64,000 nucleotides of DNA from Myrica gale (taxonomy: Eukaryota; Streptophyta; Magnoliopsida; Fagales; Myricaceae): NCBI GenBank assembly GCA_963930655.1, contig OZ005611.1, positions 17,409,001 to 17,473,000 of the forward strand, given 5' to 3'. Position numbers and translations under genes: made by a program. Under the pieces are notes generated by a model. The model was not told where the DNA came from, searched no databases, and saw only the letters and a program-made list of their open reading frames with translations. Shown in pieces: positions 10,619-21,663 of this stretch. The stretch's first letter is position 1. Every line of letters starts with the position of its first letter.

Positions 10619-11195
10619 TGATGTGAACCTCGTCAAGAATAATGAGACCCAACAGCAATAGGGAACCCAAGATTATTCTAGGACAGATCCGAATTGAAAC
10701 CTCGACCCGTTGTTTATTAGAAACAAGAACCTCGGTATAAGGAAGATGCCACAAACAGTGGTGGAATTCCGTTTGATAAGTCAGATTGAACGCCACGGGA
10801 AATCCCGATAAGTTCGAATAGTTCTTCAAAGAACCAAAGAGAAAGACAAGACCTCTCAAATAATATTAATCTCCCAGTTTTTCTACATCCCCAAAGGACC
10901 TATAAATATACTTGGAACATCCCTCCAAGAATAGGAAACTAATTAAAATATGAAACTTGTTCAAATTTGAACGAAATTAAATGCTCCTAAAAATCCGTCT
11001 AAGGAAAAGGGATAAACCAACATTTGAAAAGTGATTCAAATGCAAATTCAAACATTCCTAAAAATCCGCCTAAGGAAAAAGAATAAACTAGCATTTGATT
11101 TGAATTTAAATTCAAATCAAATATTCCTAAAAATTAGGATAAGCGAGCATTTGAATTTCCTTAAAATCTGAAATTTTATTTTCAATTCAAATGTC
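10619..11195 (-). repeat. 5' LTR of the inner gypsy element
   Basis: Direct repeat of 6346-6921 with roughly two dozen differences and one single-base indel by eye. It abuts protease sequence of the outer element at 11196, confirming insertion into coding sequence of an older element. Confidence 0.85.
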
Positions 11196-11728
11196 GAAAC
11201 CACGTAAGCTTGTAAGATTGTAGATTAAGTTCCATCTTGAGTTTACACTTCTTCACCATTTCTTCAGCCACCAAATTCTCACAACTTCCACCATCAATGA
11301 TAACATAAAAAACTTTGTCATGGTAAGTGCATCTTTTTTTAAAGATGTTTGCTCGAAACCATTCATCACAATCTTCATAGAATGAACTCAAACTTTTTCG
11401 AACAAGAAGTGATTCTTCCATATCTTTGTCTGTTTGTTCTTCTTCATTGCTTTCATCCATTCATTCTTCTTAAATGAGAGTCACCACTTTGCGGTTTGGA
11501 CAATTAGAAGTAATATGACCAAATCCTTAGCATTTGAAACACTTACGAGCATTAGGATTTTGGCGACTTGAAATCTGTCCTCCATCGTTCTTCTGCAGTT
11601 GAGGGGATGCTTTTCTGCTAAAATATTTGTAGCTTAAACCTTAGAGACTAAAGAGCTCCCTCGGTTGGAATGACTATCCTTAGCTTTAAATCGTAGCCTA
11701 CTTCCATGAGCCTACTTTTGTTACTTTT
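11196..11728 (-). mobile_element. Outer Ty3/gypsy: zinc knuckle and protease
   Basis: Minus-strand frames show an aspartic protease start (YVIIDGGSCENLVAEEMV, near 11310-11260; DGGS is the plant gypsy variant of the D-S/T-G motif) preceded by a gag zinc-knuckle-like stretch (near 11500-11545). The downstream continuation lies at 5830-6345 across the inner element. The upstream continuation lies at 17127 onward across the CACTA element. Fossil with several breaks. Confidence 0.75.
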
Positions 11729-12500
11729 CACTACAAAAAAGGATACAACAGCGGTCGGAAAACCGCTGGTAAAAGTCCAAAAAACGCCGTTAAACTTTTA
11801 CCAGCGCTTTTTACCAGCGTTTTCCGACCGCTGTCTTTTCTCCGTCGGTGAATGTCTTCAACGACGTTTTTCACAAATGCTGGTGATTCCCTACCTTTTA
11901 ACAGCGGTCACTTAGCGGCGTTTTTAAACCACTGGTAATGTCACAGCTTACAACAGCGGTTTTTTAGCGGCGTTTTTAAAAACGCTGGCGTTTCTCCTGA
12001 CTTTTAACGGCGGTTTTTCCACGGCGTTTTTAAAAACGTTGGCGTTTCCCCACTTATAGCAACGGTTTTTTAGCTGCGTTTTTAAAAAACGTTGGCGTTT
12101 CCCTGCTTATAGCAGCGTTTTTAAAAACGCTGGTGTTCTCCTGACTTTTAACGGCAGTTTTTTAGCGACGTTTTTAAAAACGCTGGCATTCCTCCACTTA
12201 TAGCAGCGGTTTTAAAAAACGCTGGCGTTTCTACTGATTTTTAACGGCGGTGTTTTAGCGAAGTTTTTAAAAACACTGGCGTTTCCCGCTTATAGCAGCG
12301 TTTTTAAATGATTTACAACAACGTTTTTTTAGTGACGTTTTTAAAACCGCTGGCATAGTCTAAAAAGAGGGCTATAGCAACGGTCAGATATCGTTGCTAT
12401 AGCCCAAAAAATGCTGGTATAGGCCAAAAGAACACCAGCGTTTTTTTAGCTACGATCAGTAACCGCCACTAAAAGTCTGTACCAGCATTTTTTTTGCAAT
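11729..12500. repeat. CACTA left subterminal repeat array
   Basis: Dozens of copies of short motifs such as AACGCTGGCGTTT, TAGCAGCGTTTTTAAAAACG and their complements cover ~770 bases. In En/Spm elements such subterminal motifs bind the TnpA-type transposase subunit; that role is assumed here by analogy. Confidence 0.85.
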
Positions 12501-14400
12501 GTGCTAGCATTTTAAGTTTTTCCTATATTTTCATATACATGCTTTTTTAATCGGTAATACAAATTTATTTTAATAAACATAATTCATTAGATATAAAAAC
12601 TTAAAGAACAAGAATAATAAAACAAACTATATTTCATCATTGATTAATAATGTTTTATAATAAACACAAAAATCTCTAAAAGTAATTTAAAAATTAACAA
12701 GTTTCTAATATAAAATAACAATAAACAAAAGACCAACTAAAATATTCAAATACAACACAATAAACATTCTTCATTGTACAATTTCCCCTTGTTCTGATCA
12801 TACTGTATCTTGAGCTCCAGCCATAGATTCTTTCTTGTACTTGTCCAACTTCTTCACATGTTCTTCCACGGATGAATGAAGTAAAGAGTGCACTCAGAAC
12901 GGACAAAAAGTGAGCTTCAGATTTTTGCAGAAACATAAGGGACAAAAATGTCTAGCAATTATCTCCTAAAAGTTAGAATTGATGTTAAGGAGCATATTTT
13001 CTGAATGAAGCAATTTCCAAGTAGCAGAACCTAATTGCTTTCCAATCAGAGCACATTCTATAACATGATATGGACAAGGAAGTAACACGTTTCACCCTAC
13101 CTCAACAGTATCAATTGCTTCGCTTGAAGGAATTGCAAGTAAAATTCTGCAACAAGAAAGGAAAAATAAGAATTGTGAAAACATTACTGAGGTCTTGGAA
13201 TCAGAGGTGCACTATATTTCAGGAAGGATTCAAAAGAGCAATTTTAGTTAACATGAATTCTAGCATGGGCATATCAGAGTCTCAGTAGTTGACTTTATGT
13301 TAGTTTTAAAAGCCATCATACAAGAAACTCTCTCTGAAAGTCCGTCATACAAAGTATGACATAAACTAGCATCTATTAGTACTTTCCCCTTACAATCATG
13401 GTTAACAGAAAAATTGGAGTAAATGTGACACAATATGCAACAAGATTGCAATAGAACATTTAGTACAAGTTATGTACCACACTGAATCCCTAAAAAAAGC
13501 ACAAGGTAACAGTGAGTGAGTGATGAACATGTGCATTTCTTTCAATACAGAGAGCACCCAGTAAAGGTAACAACTTTTTTTTTTATAAGTCCCAGTAAAG
13601 GTAACAACTACCTAATATACTACATCTACAATGAATTGATCACCAGCACAAATTCCCATGGTGTAGGAGAAGCACCCGACTTTACATCAAACCTTATATT
13701 TTTTAAATGGGCTAGTTCTGTTTGATGTTGACACATATAGTTCAGCAATAATCCAGCCAATGGAATGTATGTCTATAGACTCTATTCTGATGAGTTTTCC
13801 TCATCTGCTCTAAGATTTCATGGACTCCTTATTCTGTTTTTATGCAGAATATCAAAAGGAATACTTATCCCCGCCAACAGTAAAAGAAAACAGCCACAGA
13901 GTATTTGTAAAAGCCATTGAATATTCAGAAATAGGATCATACACAGTGCGCCAGAGCTCCCAAAACTCACCAATTGTATGCTACAAAACAATTTTCTCTG
14001 GAGGTCAATACGCCCTGTCAATGAACCACCATCATTAATAAGCATCACTTACTGTGAATAGTAGGAAAAATGTATGCAAACTACATGTTGAAAGAATGCT
14101 ACTTGTGATAGCCTCTGCAAGGCCAACATTCTCTTCCTTCTTTGGCCTAGCTGCAAAAACTGGGTAGTTATCCCACATTGGTAATCCAAACAATCACCAA
14201 ACACGAAAGCGAGTTATGCTTTAAGATCTTCAGTTTGATCTGTATGTGGCTCGAAGTATCGATAACCAAAACAAGCAGCACATAAAAGAACACAAGATGT
14301 TTCAGTCCAGGGGCGCGGGCGGGAAAGCAAAACTAAACTCACCGTGAAACTAAGCTTTCTTTTATTTTCCTTTCCTTTATATTTTATTTAATTTATTTGC
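12501..14400. other. CACTA interior, possible captured gene pieces
   Basis: This part lacks subterminal motifs and has more mixed, gene-like composition. On the minus strand 14200-14104 reads GLPMWDNYPVFAARPKKEE and continues open for ~40 codons, and 12870-12805 reads KKLDKYKKESMAG. I cannot name the source genes. CACTA elements are known to capture host fragments, so capture is the simplest explanation, but these could be decayed transposase exons. A short duplicated phrase around CCAGTAAAGGTAACAAC (13557 and 13590) is also present. Confidence 0.4.
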
Positions 14401-14690
14401 TATTTGAATAATGTTGTTTTATTCTGGTAAAGTAAAATAATTATTATTTATACAAATATATATATACTTATAAATATCCATTTTTTTAAAGTCTTGTTTT
14501 ATTATATAATAAATTGAGTCACAATACATATGGGTACACATATATACTTATACATATCACACTTTAGTAAAACAAATTTCAAGTATAGTTATATAACATT
14601 GTTGTCACAATACATTATATATATTATAATAATTATTTAGCGACAAAATGATACAAAAGTATCATACACAATATTTCTCTCTCTGGCTGA
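14401..14690. repeat. AT-rich CACTA interior with a relative at 51 kb
   Basis: The stretch around 14478-14640 includes TTAAAGTCTTGTTTTAT and ATTGAGTCACAATACAT. It aligns in inverted orientation with about 51085-51250. It contains repeats of GTCACAATACATTATATATA. Confidence 0.65.
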
Positions 14691-14739
14691 TTGATCAACG
14701 AGACACGAAGAAAAAATGGCGAATAAAGAAAGAGAGAGC

Positions 14740-15055
14740 AAGATTTTTTTGAAAAGGGGGTGAGGGCGCGCGCGGGGAGGGGGAATTTTCGCGGGCGCGC
14801 GGGGGGAGTTTTTAAGAAAGGGTAGAGGAGGTGGGGGAAGGACAGTGTTTTAGGTAGGGGAGTCTTCTCCTTCTACCGGCTCTTCGTTCACAAACCCATC
14901 TTCGTATCTGCTTGGATTTAAAAGAGAGATAGAAATTTTCGTTCTGGAAAAAAGGCGGGGGAGGCGGGAAATACAATAGTCTTCGTATCTGCTTGCGTTT
15001 TTGGGAAGAAAGGAGGGGGGAGGGAAGGAGGAGGGGTGGGGGTTGAAGAAACGGT
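14740..15055. other. G-rich, CpG-dense island in CACTA
   Basis: Several G runs of 4-8 bases alternate with GCGCGCG blocks (14756-14810, 14950-14965, 15005-15050) in a window that is otherwise strongly AT-rich. Two copies of TCTTCGTATCTGCTTG (14898 and 14980) lie inside. G-quadruplex formation or a promoter-proximal region is possible, but not shown. Confidence 0.6.
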
Positions 15056-16430
15056 ACCGTTTTAATTAAAAGTTGTTTTTCATTAATCTTTAGTTTTTTT
15101 CAAATTTTGAGTAAAATAGTTTATATTTTCTAATTATGTGTATTTAATAAATTAAAAGTAGTTGCAAATTATAATAGTATTTGAAAATATTTATATTTAT
15201 TAATAATTTTATATTTAGAAAATACATAGCATATTATTTAATATTTTTTTTATAACTAGTGTAATAATTTTAATTAAAAGAAGTTGATAGTAATAATATA
15301 TAATATTTATAATTTAAAAATATAAACTACCATAACAACTATGACCAGAATATTAGTTATGTACTTTAATTTCAGAAGTTAATTAATCTCACAATATCTT
15401 TTTGTTTGAAATTAAATAATATGTTATAATTAAATATTATTATATTACTAATTATTACAAATATATATACTCATTATAAGCATATAATAATAGATGTCTC
15501 TGTCTTTGTTGGATGCTTTGAGGTAAGTCCCAACTGTCTAGCTGCAACTAAGTCCATCTGAAGTGCTGATAGCTTCTTATGTTGTTCCCTGACAAAGAAA
15601 ACCTCCTACATCAAAAACTGAGATTAAAGATAGAAATCCTAGGTAAACCAAAACAGCTAAGAATCATCAAGTGACATATGAATACCAGCATACCTGCAGG
15701 ATACTTAGTACGTAAAATGACTTAAACTAATATTATTTTGAATTTTATACTTAGTATTTAGAAAATCTCAGTACTTGGTAGTAATTATATGGCATGTTAG
15801 TATATGATCTTTACCATAACTTGATGGTTATAGCACTTAGTGTTAGTTCTAAGGTTACATGATAACTTTGGTTATTTAATTTTGATAATAACAACTTATT
15901 TGCAAACTTTTCTAAAGATGTTATCTTATTTTATAAGCCACGAGCGTACATATACAACATGTATGACAACTAAAAAACCAATCCTTCTTATTGTGCTAAT
16001 GGATATATCTTTGTCCTAAGTAATATATTCCTAGTAAACTGATGTGTATATATATACTTTTGTTTATAATACCTTAATTGATATATATATGATAGAATTC
16101 AAAACCTCCATGCTTAGATATTATTCAATTCGATTGACATACTTTACACGTTTTAAATTATGTACTCTAATTGCATAAGCTAATCTCACAATATATTTTT
16201 GTTTGAAATTAAATAATATGTCGTAGTTAAATAGTATTATATTACTAATTCTTTTTTTATAACTACTAATTATTCAAAATATTATACAATAATGATTTCA
16301 TTGGTATTGAATTAACCAAGTAATTTTTTTAGGTTGTGCTTGTACAGAAGGTTTATTCATTCTTTACATACTTTGTATATATAATGACATATAATATATA
16401 AGTATAAACAAAATAATTTTACTGTCTTTT
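15056..16430. other. CACTA interior, AT-rich; one exon-like scrap
   Basis: Most of this is AT-rich filler with repeated phrases, such as TTGTTTGAAATTAAATAATATGT near 15400 and again near 16200. On the minus strand 15588-15500 follows a TTTGTCAG acceptor-like site and reads KKLSALQMDLVAARQLGLTS, which vaguely recalls the stem region of plant beta-1,3-galactosyltransferases. That match is weak and may be chance. Confidence 0.35.
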
Positions 16431-17123
16431 AACAACGGTCTTTTCAACGGCCGTCCACAAAAGCTTCCTTGCTTCCTTAAGGTCTAAAAATGTTGGTATA
16501 GTAGGTCTTTTGGCTTATACCAGTGTTTTTTGGGCTATAGCAGCGTTTTTTAAAAACGTTGGTGTTTCCTCTCTTTTAGCAGCGGTTTTAAAAACGTTGA
16601 TGTTTCTTGCTTTTAGCAGCGATTTTAAAAACGCTAGCAATTTCACGCTTTTAACAGCGTTTTTAAAAACGCTGGGGTTTCCCGCTTTTAGCAACGATTT
16701 TTCAGCAGCGTTTTTAAAACGCTGATGTTTCACGCTTTTAGCAGCGTTTTTAAAAACGCTGGTGTTTCCCCGATTTTAGCAACGTTTTTAAAAACACCGC
16801 TAAAAAACCGCTGCTAAAACTCTTTTGACTTTTAACAACGGTCATCAAAAGCGCCGCTATAGGTGCCTTTTAGCGGCGTTTTTGTTGACCGCCGTTAAAA
16901 ATACCGCTGTTAAAAACTTCTTTGTCTTTTAACGGCGGTCCCGAAAAACGCCGTTAAAAGGCACATATAATGACGCTTTTGATGACTGCCGTTAAAAGAC
17001 CGTTGTTAAAAGTCAAAAGATTTTTAGCAGCGGTTTTTTTGCGGCGTTTTCAAAAAGCGCCGCTATAGGTTCCTTTTAGAGACGTTTTTTATGATCGCTG
17101 TTAAAAGACGTTTTTTTGTAGTG
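16431..17123. repeat. CACTA right subterminal repeat array
   Basis: Mirror counterpart of the left array, with the same motif family (AGCAGCGTTTTTAAAAACGC and variants) continuing to the terminal GTAGTG. Its near-palindromic motifs create overlapping open frames on both strands near 16510-16733 that are not genes. Confidence 0.85.
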
Positions 17124-17126
17124 TTT

Positions 17127-17929
17127 CCACCGAGATAGGGAGCAATATTTTTCTCTTTTGATTCCACCACATCGCATTAAAATCATGAGATGATCAAACT
17201 CTATTGTATATTCTTGCACCAAAAGATCTTTTTGCTTGAAGTTGTGAAACTTAAGAAAAATATCTTATTGGTAATTATCCGGCAAAAATTTTTGCTGAAG
17301 TACTTTTCTCATCTTTTCCCATGTAATAATACGACTTCTTCCTTCTCGAGTACGTTGCTTCTTTTAAATTCTTCAACTTCAAGCAAACAAACTTCACCTT
17401 TCGTACTTCCAGCACCTTCTTATAATCAAAGGATTCTCTGTTTGAAATCTTGTGTTTGCTTCTCTTCCCTTATCTCTTTATTTTGTGGTACTAGTTTCTT
17501 GATTAAATATAATGTGTACCTTTGGAATTGTTTTTTCAATCACTTGTAATTCATACTTTATTGCAATCAAAACTTTTTGTAGAACTTATAGCTAGCAAAT
17601 ACATATTTTAGGGTTAGTTTCAAAAAAGTTTTGAAAACCAATTGACCCCCCTCTTGGGATACCTTAATCCTAAGAATTACAACATATTCTTATGATGATG
17701 GTCCACTTCAAGTAGGATAGAAAGGATTCTCATTCTCATGATAAGAAGATACACCCTTCGAATCATGAAGAGAATCAAAAGGGTCATAATGTTCAAGACG
17801 TTGTTGAAGTTGTTGTAAGTGTCTGTTTAGATTTGCAATTTCAACCTCATTTTTTTTGTCAAGTTGGAGGAGAATGAATATTTGGCCCACGACGACGACG
17901 CCTTGAGAACCAATAGCTTTAATACCACT
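17127..17929 (-). mobile_element. Outer Ty3/gypsy: gag and primer site
   Basis: Minus-strand frames show a gag core of the type that includes ITWEKMRKVLQQKFLPDNY (near 17325) and an N-terminal Glu/Gln-rich coiled-coil-like piece (NRHLQQLQQRLEHYDPFD, near 17840-17785). A primer site resembling TGGTATTAAAGC lies at 17916-17927, two bases from the LTR. This is the 5' end of the element whose other pieces are 11196-11728 and 5830-6345. Broken fossil. Confidence 0.7.
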
Positions 17930-19014
17930 TGATACCGGGGAAAGCTGTGAGACACATCGTGAGTGCTTCCAATTGATTGGAATGGTTCAGAAAAAATGGT
18001 AACCTCCGGAATAAAATGACAGCCCGAGAATAATCGATACCTTTGGGAGAGTAATGGGACACTCGAGATATTTGTGGTAAGGTTGGGAAAGTGTTTGGAT
18101 CGTTCTGAATGATTGTGGGAAGGTCGAGAATCATACTCTGACTCACATACTCAGATAGATAAGCTCACAATCCAAGTAGAACACAAAGAGATACATAAAT
18201 CATCAACCAATGTAATCCAACACATGATACATCACAATAACTCGTCATCTATTGGAATCCAATGAAGGATAAGACTTGAACTACCAATCGAAATCCACTA
18301 AAGGATAAGAGTTTGGAGAAGAAATCATTCGCTAAATAAGCCTAAGGCTCAAGTTGTACAAATACTCAAATCTCCATTTTCCATTGCTAGAGAAGGGCAA
18401 ATAGTAGAGATTGGAAGAACCTCCCAAGCATGAGTAAATGAGAAATATAACTTCAAAAATATTAATTGAGACTTAGAAAACATAAATACTATTAGGAAAA
18501 TGAAAATACATTGAAAATCCAAAGAACAAGCTAAAAATAGGAATGTCCAAAATTCGTTAGACCTCGTAACTAGCTGGCGGTCTGGTCACATTGGAGTAAT
18601 TTTACCATAACTTTGTCTAGAAAACTCTAAATCGTACACCGTTTGATGCATTGAAAGCTAGCCTCGTAGAGTTTTCTAATAAGATATAACTCGAACGTAA
18701 AATATTCGTAAATCAATCCTGTAATTTATTTCAATATTGACTCTTAGTACTGACCACATCTGTGTCAGTTTTGAAAACACTTGAGACATTTAATTTACCA
18801 AACTTGAGATAAAAATTTGTGTTCAGATTAAAAAATATATAGTGTGTGATTCAAATCCTTACTATAAATGAGACCTTAGAGTTACAAAATTTACCCTAGA
18901 GTCTTGAGTCTTCAATTCTGAGTTGCTCCCAATGATTTGATCGTTGCTTGTGTGTTCCGTGCTAATTTGGACCTTGTTGAATATCCAATTCAATTGCTTT
19001 TATTGTTATCATCA
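17930..19014 (-). mobile_element. Outer Ty3/gypsy: probable 5' LTR
   Basis: The boundary next to the primer site is firm (plus strand TGATACCGGGG). The far end at 19014 is a guess based on a TATCATCA string that would give TGATGATA...GGTATCA ends on the element strand, about 1085 bp. The matching 3' LTR is not in the window, so length and target duplication cannot be confirmed. Confidence 0.5.
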
Positions 19015-19820
19015 AAATATTGATTTTGACTAAAATCCATCCGGTCTATGAGAGGGTTGTCTAGTTTGGAGGAGTGTTGTCTAGTACGAAGTCTTGACTT
19101 GAAATCATTCCACTTCCTACGAAGTTGGGAACATCAACACATGCAGTCTTACCAGCTTATCCATCTCAATGTGGTGATCTACCTTCAGATTTATCTCATT
19201 TACCATATTTTTCATGTCCACCTCATTATCATCTTTTCTTTACAAATCTCCGTGTCCTCTATGATTCCTTCTCTGCTCTTTTTCTGTGTTAGAGAAGAAT
19301 TTTACGTTCCAAGTCTTGATGCCATTTAATATTTCCGGAGCTGCCAATGGTCCATTACACAATTTCATCTTCATAACATTCATGTCCAACTTTCAGCAAA
19401 TAGTCTCATCATGAGATCCCCTTCCTGGGCTGAAGTAGCGGTTGCCTGGCTGAGCGCTGTAAGGCTAATGGAGGAGTTCTTATATTTGCCTGGACTCCAA
19501 GGGCTCTGTTTGATGCTCTTCTTCATATGTTCTCTCTTCTTCCTCGGAGTCATCAAAATTGATACTTCTAGGAGTGCTACCCTCCCGTAAGATAGGTCCG
19601 GTTTTGGTCTTTGGGCATCACATACCTTTGGGCTAAACAAAATTGAAACTTTTTAAGCCCAACACCCATTTCTCTTTATACGTTATAACCAAGAGGGCCA
19701 CACTTCACGTGCTGCATAATTAAGTTAGAAATGGGAGAAACTTTAAGCCCCAAACCATTTAAAGCCCAACAGACCACAATTGATGGAAAAACGGGTCAAC
19801 TTTTATGTCCAAATGAACTA
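19015..19820. other. Unassigned stretch
   Basis: Composition is mixed and partly gene-like. A minus-strand frame (19640-19380) has no recognisable domain and no supporting start or splice context. Nothing here can be named. The stretch precedes the duplicated RNase H-like segment. Confidence 0.3.
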
Positions 19821-20365
19821 AGCCTGAATGATAAACGCGTGATCGTTCATGATCTCTCTATTCTTTATTGAGAACACTATTTCTCTACAAATGTCTATCC
19901 ATTCTGAAATGGGACAATTATGTTGTAGGTGAGAATTCTATAATCTCTCAACTCCCTTTATAGGTGTCCTTACCAGTCAAAGATGCCAAAATAATTTTTA
20001 ACCCCTTCGTAACTTATATTCAATCATTCTTTTATTTTGGATCAGTGTAAAACTCATCATTATTTGATTGAATACCATAATGCTTTTTAGTAGCATTGAG
20101 TCTAGGGATTGAGTTGGCAATTAAGAAGGGGTATATACCATAATGTGATTTTTGAGGGAGATTCGGTGTCCGTGGTTGAAGCTGTTCAAAATTGGTCCCG
20201 CAGAACAGAGTGATCCATACATAGATGAAGCAAGCAGTGGAGAAACTCCACATGATAAGAAAGCGAAAGATAGTGAATATCAACAGAGGTACGAATATGG
20301 CAGCGCACTACCTCACTTGTTGGGCTTCCCTCATTCAAAGTAATAGAGGCTACCCGATAATACTT
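19821..20365 (+). pseudogene. RNase H-like (RVT_3) fragment, copy 1
   Basis: The 3' part (about 20095-20345) encodes, over more than one frame, phrases typical of the plant RNase H-like RVT_3 domain: a GIELAIKKG-like start, FEGDSxSVVEAV, and RKRKIVNINRGTNMAAHYL. That domain occurs in LINE polyproteins and in stand-alone gene copies. The conserved acidic residues in EGDS and the His in the AHYL phrase can be seen. At least two frame changes and several in-frame stops make it a pseudogene. The upstream ~270 bases are non-coding but shared with the second copy at 46047-46545 (about 80-85% identity by eye). Confidence 0.65.
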
Positions 20366-20767
20366 GAGCCTGTATGTGTGTTTGTATGTGGTAAGAGTAT
20401 TCGCTTGTATCGTGGTACTTTTGCCTCCTTCAATGTCATTTATCTTTTCAAGTTGCTGATGGTTAAGCTCTCTGAGGATTATTGAATGGCAAATAAGTAG
20501 TACACTGCCAATTTCAAGTTGCTTTTGGTAAAGAGGGAGAGGGCTGCTCAGGAGGTAATTAAAATAGAAACTTAAATATATTTTTGTGTCCACCACTAAT
20601 GCTAACTGGGCTGTTTCTACTGTGTGCCTTAAAATTTAGCACTCAGCCCATGATTTACACAGGAGAATCGGTCCCTCGGTGTCTCTCCAAAATAGTAAAA
20701 TAGTAGAAGAGATGAGCGTACAACGAAAAAACAAACAAGACAAAACAAGTAAATATCACAACCTTTA
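20366..20767. other. No gene seen
   Basis: Mixed-composition spacer between the RNase H-like fragment and the MITE. I see no frame, repeat or RNA structure I can support. Confidence 0.4.
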
Positions 20768-20973
20768 GGTGATGTTTGTTTTATGAAATTTTGGGTTGTG
20801 GAAATTTTGAGTATTGAAGTTTGTGAAAAAGTATAGATATTTTATGGAATAATGAAAAGAGAGAAGATTTAATTGAATATTATAATATTATTTTATAATT
20901 TAATGAGGAGAGAGATTATTTTATGTTTGTTTGGAAATTTTAGGGGATGAAAATTTCCACCCCAAACACCACC
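20768..20973. mobile_element. Tourist-like MITE with TTA duplication
   Basis: This 206 bp element has inverted ends GGTGATGTTTG and CAAACACCACC (one mismatch) and TTA on both sides (20765-20767 and 20974-20976). TTA is the classic PIF/Harbinger target. The interior is AT-rich and non-coding. It looks distinct from the pair at 1873 and 41973. Confidence 0.8.
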
Positions 20974-21663
20974 TTAATGTTTGACGAGTCATTAGAGTTC
21001 CATTAAAATGACTTTTAAAACGTCCCAAGATGTATACAATTTGAATTCAAATCCTACGCCAGCCGAAGGAAGAAACCTATTTAATCTTCTGTTAACAACG
21101 TAAAATCGAGGAATGGAGAGAGGGTGAACAAATGACACAATTCTCATGTCTTTTGGTAACAAAATACGAAAATATTGCTGTCCTGAAGTGGGGAATTTTA
21201 TACAAGGGGACCTAACTAAAGTTTTTCTCTGTACATGAAGAATATGATTCTATTTTATTTTATTTTTCCCCAAATCTCTTTTAAATACTCTCCAATTTTA
21301 ATTGACCAACCACATATAACGAGTTCTTTACTTAATGAAGTTGGCAAAAGATGAGAACCGATAGCATAAATTGAGATAAATTGAGGAAAAAGGAGCGAGT
21401 CTGGGATCATTGGAGATAATCCATGACTTACACAAGAGTTGTTCCTACACCGATTTGTAACGATAATTTATTTCATAGAAAAATATAATTTTCACTTAAA
21501 AATTGCATCTTGTTTTACATTTTACATCTTAAACAATCATGTTTGAGATATAACATTATCCGTATATTTTTTCAGAAAATTCAACCAATTTTTTTAAAAT
21601 TAATGAAATTATGATTATTTATGCGACAGTTATAAAGGCATAATCTTCATTTTTTAAAACTTC
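20974..21663. other. Intergenic, no gene seen
   Basis: AT-rich sequence with no supported gene or repeat. Its right edge (ACTTC at 21659-21663) is the 5 bp microhomology used at the upstream end of the 8 kb tandem duplication. Confidence 0.5.

Larger units (their letters stand above)
6346..11195 (-). mobile_element. Inner Ty3/gypsy element, LTR to LTR
   Basis: Two LTRs of ~576 bp (6346-6921 and 10619-11195) enclose a ~3.7 kb interior on the minus strand, and both ends are flanked by GAAAC (6341-6345 and 11196-11200), a 5 bp target duplication. Order on the element strand: LTR, primer site, two gag cores, acidic linker, integrase, LTR. Protease and most of reverse transcriptase/RNase H are missing, so it is an internally deleted fossil with many further breaks (well over ten). 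The integrase tail lacks an obvious chromodomain. Protein phrases place it with the non-chromodomain plant gypsy group, possibly CRM- or Galadriel-like. The LTRs differ at about 4% of positions by eye, suggesting a few million years. Confidence 0.85.
11729..17123. mobile_element. CACTA (En/Spm) DNA transposon, non-autonomous
   Basis: The left end reads CACTACAAAAAAGG and the right end TTTTTTTGTAGTG, a perfect CACTA terminal inverted repeat. Both sides carry TTT (11726-11728 and 17124-17126), the 3 bp target duplication expected for this superfamily. Both ends hold long arrays of short subterminal motifs. The 5395 bp body has no long frame and no transposase I can recognise, so it would depend on enzymes from elsewhere. 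The middle contains stretches that look like captured host gene pieces, a G-rich island and AT-rich filler. It split the gag region of the outer gypsy element, so it is younger than that element. Confidence 0.92.

Noticed and set aside
16510-16733. Overlapping open frames on both strands
   Set aside because: They are produced by near-palindromic CACTA subterminal repeats and have no domain or codon signal.
19380-19640. Minus-strand 86-codon frame as a host gene
   Set aside because: No domain recognised, no supporting exon structure, and the flanks are transposon-derived or unassigned.
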